A stretch of 64,000 nt of DNA from an uncultured Lachnospiraceae bacterium (GTDB taxonomy: Bacteria > Bacillota > Clostridia > Lachnospirales > Lachnospiraceae), in the NCBI GenBank assembly GCA_947089905.1, contig CAMUMG010000002.1:1-64000 (forward strand), given 5' to 3'. The translations under genes were made by a program, and so were the position numbers. Positions 16,186 through 25,700 of the stretch are shown piece after piece. Each line of letters begins with the position of its first letter. Position 1 is the stretch's first letter. The notes under the pieces are model-generated. The model ran no database searches. It saw only the letters and a list, made by a program, of their open reading frames with translations, and was not told the origin of the DNA.

Positions 16186-17232
16186 TTAATGATTCTTACT
16201 TTCATGTTCTAATGTTTCCCAAATTCCTTTGATATAAACTGCACCAAGAGCACGATCGTATAAGCCATAACCAGGCTTTCCGGTTTCTCCCCAAATCATT
16301 CTTCCGTGATCTGGGCGAATGTAGCCATCAAAACCAGAATCATAATATGCTTTTAAAATTTCTACAATATCTAAAGAACCATAAGAAGAGTCATGAGCAC
16401 TTTCTTCAAATGAACCATCCTTTAATATTTTTACGTTTCGAATATGGGCAAATGGAATTCTTCCTGCACCCGCATATTTTCTAATTAGCTTTGGAATATC
16501 GTTACAGGATGCACAGCCAAGACTTCCACTACAAAGACTAATTCCATGATGTTTATCCTCATAAAGAGAAAGAAAACGGTCAAGATTTTCCTCATTTGTA
16601 ATAATACGAGGAATTCCAAATACAGACCAAGGCGGATCATCAGGATGAATTCCTAAATAAACATCACATTCTATAGCAACTGGGATGATCTCTTTAATAA
16701 AGTATTCTAAATTTTTCCAAAGACCTTCTTCTCCTAAAGACTGATATGCTAATATTAACTCTTCTATTTGTTCAGGCTGATAGGAAGAGTCCCAACCAGG
16801 AAGACTCATTTTTGCTGGGTTCATTTGTTTTACATCCTCTTTATAATAAACCAGTGCAGTAGAACCATCGGAAAGAGTATGATTTAAACGTGATCTTGTC
16901 CAGTCAAACACAGGCATAAAATTATAGCAAATACAGCGAATACCAGCCTTTGCAAGACGTCTAATTGTCAGTTTATAATTGTCAATATAGTGTTGATAAT
17001 CTCCACGATGAAGTTTAATATCTTCATGGACAGGAATACTTTCTACTACTTCAAAAGAAAGTCCCTTTGATTCAATCTCTTTTTTTAATGCTAAAATATC
17101 TGCTTCCTGCCAGGCCTGTCCAACAGGAACACTATAGATTGCAGAGACAATACCAGTTACACTGGGGATCTGACGAATCTGATCTAATGTGACAGGATCG
17201 GATTGTCCATACCATCGAAATACCAGTTTCAT
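16186..17232 (-). CDS. uxuA: mannonate dehydratase
   Basis: This 348-residue enzyme dehydrates D-mannonate to 2-keto-3-deoxygluconate. It begins KLVFRWYG and shows [18 protein letters not shown], [16 protein letters not shown] and [11 protein letters not shown] motifs, with the His and Asp metal ligands of the Mn2+ TIM barrel. Length and start match the family, and GGGGGAAAG precedes the ATG. It is 14 bases downstream of gusA in the same operon. Confidence 0.95.
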   Translation of the reverse strand: MKLVFRWYGQSDPVTLDQIRQIPSVTGIVSAIYSVPVGQAWQEADILALKKEIESKGLSFEVVESIPVHEDIKLHRGDYQHYIDNYKLTIRRLAKAGIRCICYNFMPVFDWTRSRLNHTLSDGSTALVYYKEDVKQMNPAKMSLPGWDSSYQPEQIEELILAYQSLGEEGLWKNLEYFIKEIIPVAIECDVYLGIHPDDPPWSVFGIPRIITNEENLDRFLSLYEDKHHGISLCSGSLGCASCNDIPKLIRKYAGAGRIPFAHIRNVKILKDGSFEESAHDSSYGSLDIVEILKAYYDSGFDGYIRPDHGRMIWGETGKPGYGLYDRALGAVYIKGIWETLEHESKNH

Positions 17233-17246
17233 AGCTTTCCCCCTTT

Positions 17247-19070
17247 CTATTCTAGTTTTACTTTTTTATCATCTTCTAGGGATGCCCAACGTTCTCTTAA
17301 ATAATAGGCAGCATCTTTAGGCTGACGCTGTCTGGTAAAAATACCCTTTTTATTGCCGTTCATCCGCATAATTCCTTCCGTCGTCTGAAAGTCTGCGAAA
17401 TTCCAAACTTGTTCTCCTTGAATAAAATCATAACAGTCAAAGACATTGTTACACATAGTTAAAAACTCTATTTGATATTCCTGACTCCACATCACAGAAG
17501 GAAGTTTATGTTCTGCGGGATTTGTATCTGCTCCATACTCACTAAAAATAAATGGTATATTCAAATTTTTTGCCTTCCACTCATCTAATTCTTTCCGAAG
17601 ATTTTCCTCTGCCTCTGAAATCTCATATCCACCTTTTAAATACCATCCATAGTAACGATTTAAGCAGATAAAGTCACTAAACTGATAACACTTACAGGTA
17701 TTTGGAAGAGAATTCATAATTAGAGCGAAAGTACAAGGACGTTTTTGGGGATCGAGTTCTTTTGCATACTGAAAGATTTCTTTAAAATAGGCAACTGCAG
17801 ATTCATCTGTAGTTTCTGGCTCGTTTAATAAACTCCATGCAATTACACTGGCATGGTTTTTATCTCTTTCTATTAGTTCTCGAATTGCTTCTTTGTGATT
17901 TTGAAGTAGTTCTGGAGTAGTTTCTTTTTGAAAAAAAGCAGTGTGTTTTCCTGTAGAGGCCTCCATAAAATTCATCAGACTTTCAAACATTCCGACAGCA
18001 GCTACTTCATCAATAATTAAAAATCCTTCTCGATCTGCCATTTGATAAATCTCCTCACTATAAGGATAATGAGAAGTACGAAAAGAATTTGCGTGAATCC
18101 ATTTCATACATTCGAAATCTCGTTTCATTACACCAGCAGAAAATCCACGACCAATAATATCGCTATCTTCATGTTTCCCAAATCCTTTCAGATAAACAGG
18201 TTTTCCATTAATTAAAAATTTGGTACCTTTAATTTCTATTGTCCGAACCCCAATGTCTTCATAATATTCATCTAGGATTTTATCTTGATCTAAAATTTTT
18301 AAAACAAATCGATACAGATACGCATTTCGAACTTCCCAGAGCCTTACCTTTGGAATGGTAAGTACTCCATCATTTCCGTTTGCCTCTGCTACAAGTACAC
18401 CAGCTTCATCATAAACTTTTACCATAACAGGATGGACTCCGTTAGTTATAGTATGATAGGTTACAAAGGCATCCTCTCCCTGTAATCTGTAATCAACACT
18501 AAAATCTGTGATTGCTTCTTTAGGAAGAAGAATTAACTTTACAGAACGCTGTAAACCAGAATAATTAAAAAAGTCGAAATAAGGTTTTGATATTTTTTTA
18601 CCATTAGAGAGTAATTTTGTTTCACCACATGGAAGGGAAGTGTTAGAAAGTTCGTTATTTACAATAACAACAACACGGTTAAAAGAAGAAAATACTGCTA
18701 AATCGTTGAGTGGTACAAGAAAAGGTGTAAACCCTCCTTCATGAACTGCAGCTTTTTTTCCATTAATATAAACTTCTGCACGGTGGGTAGCACATCCAAA
18801 CCGTAAGGCTGCTTCTTTTCCCTCCCATTCACCGGGAAGAAAAAACTCTGTTTCATACCAAACATCTCCTGTAAATTCTCTAATATCTTTTTCTGTATAA
18901 AAATCTTGAAAACTGGCAGGTACAGGAATCAGATCTGGATTAGGAAGCCCACATTCCCAGCCCTGTGTTCGCCCAGATGAACTAAAATCTAATTGAAATT
19001 TCCACATACCATCTAAACTGACTACTCGACGGCAGTTCGTTTCTCTTGGATAAAGCATTGACTTCTGCAT
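17247..19070 (-). CDS. gusA: beta-glucuronidase, GH2
   Basis: This 607-residue cytosolic GH2 enzyme lacks a signal peptide. It has a sugar-binding domain (1-180), an Ig-like domain (about 182-275) and a TIM barrel (about 280-600). The acid/base is E417 in LLNEP and the nucleophile E511 in FSEYG. An N-x-K motif (N573-K574-K575) that recognises the glucuronate carboxylate marks it as a glucuronidase rather than a galactosidase. The segment between VGMF and NHKEAI is about 28 residues, as long as E. coli Loop 1. It is first in the operon with uxuA, symporter and uxuB. GGAGGG precedes the ATG. No dedicated regulator is adjacent. Confidence 0.94.
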   Translation of the reverse strand: MQKSMLYPRETNCRRVVSLDGMWKFQLDFSSSGRTQGWECGLPNPDLIPVPASFQDFYTEKDIREFTGDVWYETEFFLPGEWEGKEAALRFGCATHRAEVYINGKKAAVHEGGFTPFLVPLNDLAVFSSFNRVVVIVNNELSNTSLPCGETKLLSNGKKISKPYFDFFNYSGLQRSVKLILLPKEAITDFSVDYRLQGEDAFVTYHTITNGVHPVMVKVYDEAGVLVAEANGNDGVLTIPKVRLWEVRNAYLYRFVLKILDQDKILDEYYEDIGVRTIEIKGTKFLINGKPVYLKGFGKHEDSDIIGRGFSAGVMKRDFECMKWIHANSFRTSHYPYSEEIYQMADREGFLIIDEVAAVGMFESLMNFMEASTGKHTAFFQKETTPELLQNHKEAIRELIERDKNHASVIAWSLLNEPETTDESAVAYFKEIFQYAKELDPQKRPCTFALIMNSLPNTCKCYQFSDFICLNRYYGWYLKGGYEISEAEENLRKELDEWKAKNLNIPFIFSEYGADTNPAEHKLPSVMWSQEYQIEFLTMCNNVFDCYDFIQGEQVWNFADFQTTEGIMRMNGNKKGIFTRQRQPKDAAYYLRERWASLEDDKKVKLE

Positions 19071-19238
19071 AAATAGATCCCTCCTATCATTTGATCAAAA
19101 AAATGTATCATGGGGGTATTTTCTCCATTTGAATGAACTTTATCCAAGAAAATAAAAAACATAGTTTTTCATGCTGCTATTTACTTCTGAAATAAAATAG
19201 TTTACAATATTAAGAAAAAACGAGGTGGAAAATGGGAA

Positions 19239-19928
19239 ATGAATGTAATTTTAAAATACATAGAATGTGAAGAATATAAGATCTGCGAAGCAGCAGTAAT
19301 TGGAAATTTTAACGGATATGATGCGAATAAAGGCAGAATGACTAAACAAGGAAATGAATGGAGATTTGAATGTTCCCTGCCAACTGGCGAGTACCACTAC
19401 CGTTTTTTAATTAATAAAAAATTACTGTTAAATGATCCTTGGAACAATTTATTTGAACAAAAAGAAGGACATGAACTTTGGTCAGTACTCTATATTAATA
19501 AACAGGGACTACGACTTTGTAATCCAGAGATATATCACCCAACAATAAAACGTTGTGAACTGGCGGGAAGAGTAAAATTAGCAAATAAATTAAGAAAAAA
19601 TTGTTTAGATCTTCTAAAAATGGATGAAATTACAGCTACTCTCTATTTTGACAAACTATATGGACTTCATACTGTGACAGCAGCGTGGTATTTGCCAAAC
19701 GGAGAACTGTTTTCCTGTAAAGAGCAAATGATTTATGCTTCCTTACTTTATGATGGACAAAAAATCCATTTTTCTTTGGAAAGTAAAGAAGTATTAAAGA
19801 GAGGAACAGAAGGAAATTGGGTATTAGTTTTATTTTTTGATGGAGCATATTATATAAAAAAAGAATTTGTGGTACAAAAGGATTCTATAAAGACTTATTT
19901 TGAAAAAGGACAAAAGCTACACTCGTGA
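19239..19928 (+). CDS. CBM48/AMPK-beta-like glycogen-binding domain protein
   Basis: This 229-residue protein begins with an isoamylase-N/CBM48 fold (about 1-90): AVIGNFNGYD, then GEYHYRFLINKK, then LNDPWN. These are the hallmarks of glycogen-binding E-set domains in branching enzymes and AMPK beta. No glycosidase domain follows. Residues 95-229 are beta-rich, possibly a second weak carbohydrate-binding module, and are not recognised. There is no signal peptide. A cytosolic glycogen-associated role alongside GlgB, GlgC and GlgD elsewhere in the window is inference. GAGGTGG lies about 10 bases before the ATG. Confidence 0.7.
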   Translation: MNVILKYIECEEYKICEAAVIGNFNGYDANKGRMTKQGNEWRFECSLPTGEYHYRFLINKKLLLNDPWNNLFEQKEGHELWSVLYINKQGLRLCNPEIYHPTIKRCELAGRVKLANKLRKNCLDLLKMDEITATLYFDKLYGLHTVTAAWYLPNGELFSCKEQMIYASLLYDGQKIHFSLESKEVLKRGTEGNWVLVLFFDGAYYIKKEFVVQKDSIKTYFEKGQKLHS

Positions 19929-19975
19929 CGTGCTCCCACCACTTAAGAAGTCGAAGACTTTTTGCTGGTTTTGGT
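19929..19975 (+). mobile_element. possible IS200/IS605-type right-end hairpin relic
   Basis: Immediately after the stop codon a segment starts with GTGCTCCCACCAC, then a hairpin AAGTC-GAA-GACTT (19948-19960), then TGCTGG. This is the style of structured right ends found next to tnpB in IS605-like elements. No transposase gene or left end is present, so at most it is a solo end. The resemblance is from memory and not tested. Confidence 0.25.
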
Positions 19976-19984
19976 TAAAATACT

Positions 19985-20078
19985 AAAAAGAGGAGCGTAG
20001 CACTAAAAATCGAATATATAGGATATAGCATTGATAATATCTTATATTTGATTTTTTTAGTACGACAGCTCCCTTTTA
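19985..20078. repeat. dispersed hairpin, copy C
   Basis: The outer arms contain GAGGAGC and GCTCCC, then CTAAAAATC and GATTTTTTTAG, around an AT-rich centre with GGATATAGC. Order and sequence resemble copy D at 53567-53664. It lies between convergent genes, 6 bases before the stop of the next one. Confidence 0.6.
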
Positions 20079-20083
20079 AAAAA

Positions 20084-20545
20084 TCAAGCTTCTTTTTTCC
20101 TAGAAACTTTTTCTTTCATACGTTTGAAAAATCCTTTTTTTACAGGTCTTGCTTCTAGGCTGCCACGAAGACCTTTTACATCAATAATGTAAATTCCATT
20201 CATGATTGCTTTGACTTCTTTTTTAACAGGTATAATGTCAAATACCTTATCATCACACATCAAGTTGGCAACCTTTGGTCCAATTTTTGCCTTGACAACT
20301 GGCACTTTAGCTCCCCTCATATATTTTGGAGTTTGATCAATTACGATTTGTGGAAACCCAGCTTCCTTTAGTTTTATTCGTTTCTTGTCGATAACTAAAA
20401 TTGAATAGGTCTGTGCACCAGCACGAATTTCAGCCTGAGAAGCTTCGGATTTTTTTTGAAGTTTTCTCCCATATATTAGTAACGCAACAAACGCTATAAT
20501 AGTAATCACCAAAATGACCAATAAAACAATTTGCCAAGTATTCAT
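20084..20545 (-). CDS. membrane-anchored hypothetical protein
   Basis: This 153-residue protein has one N-terminal transmembrane helix (about residues 5-27) followed by RKLQKK, so the basic soluble part is probably cytoplasmic. The middle (about 45-115) has conserved-looking beta segments such as KLKEAGFPQIVID and VPVVKAKIG, and the tail is strongly Lys/Arg-rich. I recognise no named family. The ATG at 20545 follows AAGGAGGG by 5 bases; the longer start at 20566 lies in front of that site. It is monocistronic and convergent with the CBM48 gene. Confidence 0.7.
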   Translation of the reverse strand: MNTWQIVLLVILVITIIAFVALLIYGRKLQKKSEASQAEIRAGAQTYSILVIDKKRIKLKEAGFPQIVIDQTPKYMRGAKVPVVKAKIGPKVANLMCDDKVFDIIPVKKEVKAIMNGIYIIDVKGLRGSLEARPVKKGFFKRMKEKVSRKKEA

Positions 20546-20640
20546 TTGAACCCTCCTTTCAGCCATAAAATATTCCGTATCATTTTACCATATAATTTCA
20601 TAAAAGAAAACATAAAATTTAGCGATTTTAAAAGTTCATA

Positions 20641-20669
20641 TTGCTATATATTAAAATTTAAGATATAAT
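20641..20669 (+). promoter_or_regulatory. sigma-A promoter of the ABC permease operon
   Basis: TTGCTA (20641-20646), 17-base spacer, TATAAT (20664-20669). A small dyad AGAA-N3-TTCT (20677-20687) follows near the transcription start and could be a metal-regulator site, but it is too short to assign. Confidence 0.5.
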
Positions 20670-20703
20670 AATAATTAGAAAGATTCTCATGAGAGGAAAG
20701 ACA

Positions 20704-21762
20704 ATGGAGGCAAGAAAAAAAAGGAATCGAAATTGTACTACATTTTATCTTTTTTCACTTTTACTGTTATTTATATGTATTATAACAGCGGCGTCCATTG
20801 GTTCTGCAAATTTAAGTCCAAAGAAAAGTTTCATTATTCTTCTTTCGAAAATTCCGCTGTTAAGACATTTTATTTCTAAACAGGAAATCCCAAAGGTATA
20901 TGTTACAATTTTATTTCAAATAAGACTTCCAAGAATTTTGCTTTCTGCACTTGTAGGTGGAAGTTTAGCTTTTGTAGGAGCAGTATTTCAAGGATTGTTT
21001 CGAAATCCGCTTGCTGATCCACATATTTTAGGAATTTCTTCAGGAGCGGCACTGGGAGCTACAATAGCGATTTTATTTGGAATTCAGATGAGTTTTTTGG
21101 GACTGGGAGCGATTGGCTGTCTGGCTTTTTTAGGTGCATTGCTTACGGTTTTACTTGTCTATCAACTGTCATGTACGGGTATAGGGACAGACACAGTTGG
21201 ACTACTTTTAACAGGAACAGCAGTAAGTACTATGTTATCTTCGGTTATCTCTTTGTTAATGACAATAAAGCGAGAGGGAATTGAACAGGTTTACTACTGG
21301 ACATTGGGAAGTTTTTCAGGAGCAACATGGTGGAAAGTCGCATATTTAGCAGTTTTTCTAGGCATTGGAGGAGGAATTCTCCTGTTTCATGCAAGGGAAT
21401 TAAATTTAATGGCCGTAGGAGAAGAAGGAGCAGCAAGTTTGGGAATTGAAATCCAAAAAGTCAGACGGAGTTTGATTTTAGCTGCTTCTATTCTAGTAGC
21501 TGCCTGTGTTTCAGTCAGTGGTGTAATCGGCTTTGTGGGATTAATTATACCACATTGTATGCGTTTCTTTTCAGGTTCCGATCATAAAAAATTATTGCCT
21601 TTTTCTTTGTTAGGGGGAGCGATATTTTTGATTATATGTGATACAACTGCAAGAACAATTACGGCACCAGCAGAACTTCCTGTAGGAGTAATAACCGCTT
21701 TACTTGGGGCACCTTATTTTATCTTTTTGCTATACAAAAGCAAACGAGGAAAAAATGAATGA
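20704..21762 (+). CDS. FecCD/BtuC-family ABC transporter permease
   Basis: This 352-residue integral membrane protein has about 9-10 hydrophobic helices. FecCD motifs visible are IRLPRILLSALVGGSLAFVGAVFQG and LADPHILGISSGAALGA in the first half, and GFVGLIIPHCMRF near residue 285, the coupling-helix region that contacts the ATPase. It imports ferric siderophore, heme or cobalamin. The ATG at 20704 follows AGAGGAAAG. The stop overlaps the ATPase start (ATGA). No substrate-binding protein is adjacent, so that component must be encoded elsewhere. Confidence 0.92.
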   Translation: MEARKKRNRNCTTFYLFSLLLLFICIITAASIGSANLSPKKSFIILLSKIPLLRHFISKQEIPKVYVTILFQIRLPRILLSALVGGSLAFVGAVFQGLFRNPLADPHILGISSGAALGATIAILFGIQMSFLGLGAIGCLAFLGALLTVLLVYQLSCTGIGTDTVGLLLTGTAVSTMLSSVISLLMTIKREGIEQVYYWTLGSFSGATWWKVAYLAVFLGIGGGILLFHARELNLMAVGEEGAASLGIEIQKVRRSLILAASILVAACVSVSGVIGFVGLIIPHCMRFFSGSDHKKLLPFSLLGGAIFLIICDTTARTITAPAELPVGVITALLGAPYFIFLLYKSKRGKNE

Positions 21763-22574
21763 GTCAGTTACAAAAACTTGAAAGTAAAAATCTAACATGG
21801 TTTCCTGTATCGGAAAAACAACCGATCTTAGATAAAATTACTGCATCTTTTATTAGTGGAAAATTTTACGGGATTATTGGACCAAATGGTTCTGGGAAAT
21901 CTTCTTTTGTACGACATATTTTAAATTTTTTAAAACATACAAAGGGAAGTGTATATTTAAATGGGAAAGAGGTAGAGTGTTATTCTCGTTTGGAGCTAGC
22001 AAAACATTTGGCATTAGTACCTCAAAATACTTCTATAGATACTTCTTTTTCCGCATATGAAATCGTTTCTATGGGCAGAAATCCCTATCAGAAACGATTT
22101 GTAGGGGAAACAAAAGAAGATATACATAAAGTCACAGAAGCAATGAAACTGACTTCTTGTTTAGAACTTAAAGACAAACCATTTCGAAATTTAAGCGGCG
22201 GAGAGGCACAACGAGTTATTGTTGCGAGGGCGATTGCACAAGATACTCCTTGGCTTTTATTAGACGAACCAATTTCTAATCTGGATATTCGTCATCAGAT
22301 AGAGTTAATGGAAACTTTAAAAAAATTAAACAGTGAACGAAAAACATCTATTTTAGCAATCTTACATGATATTAATCTAGCCAGTTCATATTGTAGCGAT
22401 ATTGTTATGATGAAAGATGGTCAAATAAGATATATGGGGAAGACATTAGAAGTGTTGACCTGTGAACGGCTTTTTGAAGTGTATGGAGTACAATTTTTAA
22501 AAATATCTCACCCAGAAACTAAAAAGCCATATTTTTTAGCACAGTATAGTTCTTCTGTAGAGCTTGCAGATTAA
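21759..22574 (+). CDS. ABC transporter ATP-binding protein, FecE/FhuC type
   Basis: This 271-residue ATPase has Walker A GPNGSGKSS (about residues 46-54), a Q-loop in LVPQNTSID, the ABC signature LSGGEAQR and Walker B WLLLDEP with the catalytic Glu. It then has the D-loop SNLD and H-loop LHD. It energises the FecCD-type permease with which it overlaps by 4 bases. The substrate is iron chelate, heme or corrinoid by family; it is not resolved here. Confidence 0.93.
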   Translation: MSQLQKLESKNLTWFPVSEKQPILDKITASFISGKFYGIIGPNGSGKSSFVRHILNFLKHTKGSVYLNGKEVECYSRLELAKHLALVPQNTSIDTSFSAYEIVSMGRNPYQKRFVGETKEDIHKVTEAMKLTSCLELKDKPFRNLSGGEAQRVIVARAIAQDTPWLLLDEPISNLDIRHQIELMETLKKLNSERKTSILAILHDINLASSYCSDIVMMKDGQIRYMGKTLEVLTCERLFEVYGVQFLKISHPETKKPYFLAQYSSSVELAD

Positions 22575-22704
22575 CTATAGAAATTATATAATAAAAAGGA
22601 AGCCAATGGAAGAATTTACTGTAAAAAAAGGATTGGAGGTGGGTGCTAAAGAAACGTAAAAACAGGAATTAAAAAATTATAAAATAGGAAATGGAGATTC
22701 GAGG

Positions 22705-25700
22705 ATGAAGCAAAAAAAATTTTTGTCGTTTTTGCTCGCTTTTGGGCTGCTTTTAATGAGTTTAGGACCAATTCAAGTAAAAGCAGAGTCAGATGCAGGG
22801 CCAAAGGGAGTAATTGATATTACTGTTTTATTCCCTTATGAATTAAAACAGCAATCAGGAGATTTTTTGGTATCCTTTTTTTATGGGAGTAAGGAACTTC
22901 TCCATGCTGTACCATTGGACAAATTAGGAGATCAGGGGATGGATATTACATCTCAACTAATGGATATCAATGGAAATTCTGTAACAGAAGGAAGTGATTT
23001 AGCAGCGGCGGTATTATCATTCCGTAAACTTCCACTGGGACTATACCGTTTTGTATTATCGGGAGAGGGCTATAAAACATATGAAACAGAAATACTTTTA
23101 GAGAACTACTCCCAACATTTGATTATATCAAATGATAATAATACATTTACAGCGGGCGATTTGAATCAGGATGGTAAGGTAGATCGAGAAGATTTAGCAT
23201 TACTAAAAGAGAAGTTAGGTTCGTTTGAAGCTTCTTATGATTTAAATAGAGATAAAATGCTAGATCTTATTGATTATGCTTATTTGTATAACAATATCAA
23301 AGAGAATAAAAGTGATGCTATACAAAAGAACACCACAATGATTTCCAATGCTTTTATTGATACTGCGAAAGTATGTGAAAACTTAGCGAAGTATGGAGTA
23401 AATGCACAAGAGGCACAACAATTATTTGCACAAGAAGAGGCGACATCTGTTGTACAGTTAAAAACGCCAAATGATGCAGTAATTTCAAAAGAAAATCCAA
23501 TTGAGTTGGAAGTGCCTATTAGTTCGACTTGCGAAGAGGTACCAGAATTACAGTATGTTGTTATGACTGTACCAAGTGATGGTACAGAGCCGGCAAACGG
23601 AGAAGTTATTTTTGAAGATGAAGAGGGAAATCTTCATTCGAAGACATTTGATACAGTCGGTGAATTGCAGTTGTTTGCAAAATCTGCTAACCAGACAATT
23701 ATAATCGATCTGGGAAGAAGAATCCCTGTTAAACGAGTTATAATTAAAATTACTGGAACAGCAAAAGATACAAAGTTAGCTTCTATAGCAAAAGTGGAAT
23801 TTCTACAAGAAATGATATCTACTCCACAAGAAGAAAGAAATCGAGTAAAGAATGTAACAGCAAAGTCAATGGACGGGGCGGTTTCTTTAAGCTGGAGTAA
23901 TCTTGCAAATGTTACAGAATATGTAGTTTCTTATGGAACAGTTTCTGGAGAATATACTTCTACATATCCATCTGTTACTAATTCATGTATGATTGGTGGA
24001 CTAGAAAATGGTACAGAGTATTATTTTACAGTTCATGGTAAAAATGGAGATTGGGAAGGTTTTCCATCTAAAGAGGTTGCTTGTACACCTGAGGAACAAT
24101 CCGCACCAGGACGTGTAGGTGGAGTTAGAGTAGAACCAAAGAATCAAGCTCTTAAGATTACATGGGGCGGAGAAAAGACAGCTACTTTTTATAAGTTATT
24201 CTATAAGGAGAAAGATGCAAAAGGATATACTGTAATTTCTAATATTACAGAAACGAATTATTATTTAGCAGGTCTTACCAATGGGGTGGAATATTGGATT
24301 ATGATCTCCGCAGTAAATGACTATGGAGAAGGTGCAAAGAGTCCAGAAGTTGCAGGTACACCACTTGAGATCGTTGTAAAAGAACCAGAAGGAATACCAA
24401 CATATAATCTTATTGACAGCTCACATATTACAAATATTAGTCTAAGTCATCCAGATCACTATGATAAAACTTATTATCCAAACGGAATTGATCCTTGGGA
24501 TTTAGTAGATGGAGATTATACTACTACTTGGATTGCTCGTAGTAATTGGTGGGAGAATCAAGGCTTTATTGTTACCTTTGACAAGGCATATGAGATGGAT
24601 CATGTTGTTTGGGTAACAAGACTTGACGAAGAAAGATTTAAGAAAACCATTGATCGATATTACATTGAAGTCTGGGGAGAAAATGATGATTTAACCAAAG
24701 GAGGAACTGTATTAGTTCCTATGGGAACTTCATTAGCTAAAAATCCTCTTTCTTCTGAGGGAGTGGAGATTTTAACCTTCCCGAAATCAAGTGTAAAACA
24801 GATCAAAGTAAGTACGAAGATGAGAGATGGAGGACCTGCACTACCTAGTGCTTCCGAGATAAGATTTCATGAGTACTATTCTTTAGTAGATGATATAGAA
24901 GCACTATTTAGCGATGTTTTGCATACCACTATTGCAGATGGAACAACAGAACAAAAGATTGCTTCTTATCAAGAGCGTATCAATGGAAATACTGGAGAGT
25001 TTTATGTAAACAGAAATGTTTTAACAAGAGAACTTGAAATTGCACAGTCATTACTTCCAGGTCAGACACCAAAGAAAAATATAGTTGAAGCAGAAGCTGG
25101 AAGAAATGCAGGAAAAGACACAAACCGCAACTTTGCATATACATTAAATGATTTACAGCCATTAGGAATTGCTGCAAAGGCAAAAGAAGATATTATTGTG
25201 TATGCACAACCAGATGCAGCTGGAATACTACCTTCTTTAGTAGCAACACAGTATGCAGGAGAGGCTGGAGGATGGAGTCAAACCTTTGCTTTAAAAGAAG
25301 GAAGAAATATTATTACAATTCCTTCTCTTACTGATATGGTAGGTGAAAAGGGTGGATCACTCTATCTGAAATATTATGGAGAAGGCGGGGCAAAGATTAA
25401 TATCTTTGGCGGAACCAAAATACCACTGTTGAATCTTCCTGAATTTTCGTTTGAAACGCTTACCTTTACAGGAATAGAGTTTACAGATCCAAAAGAAGCA
25501 GAAAATAAAGCAGCCGTAAAAGCTTATATCGAAGAATTAACAGAATATTCAAAAGCATTAACTCAGACAAATTTACAAAAAGCAGTTTTAAATTCAACTG
25601 AAATTGCAACAAAGCATGTTTTATTATCCCTTCCAGCAAAAGCAGTAGAAAGTGCACTGGGAAGTGGTACATTAGAGGAAAAGGCAGAGGCTTTATATAA

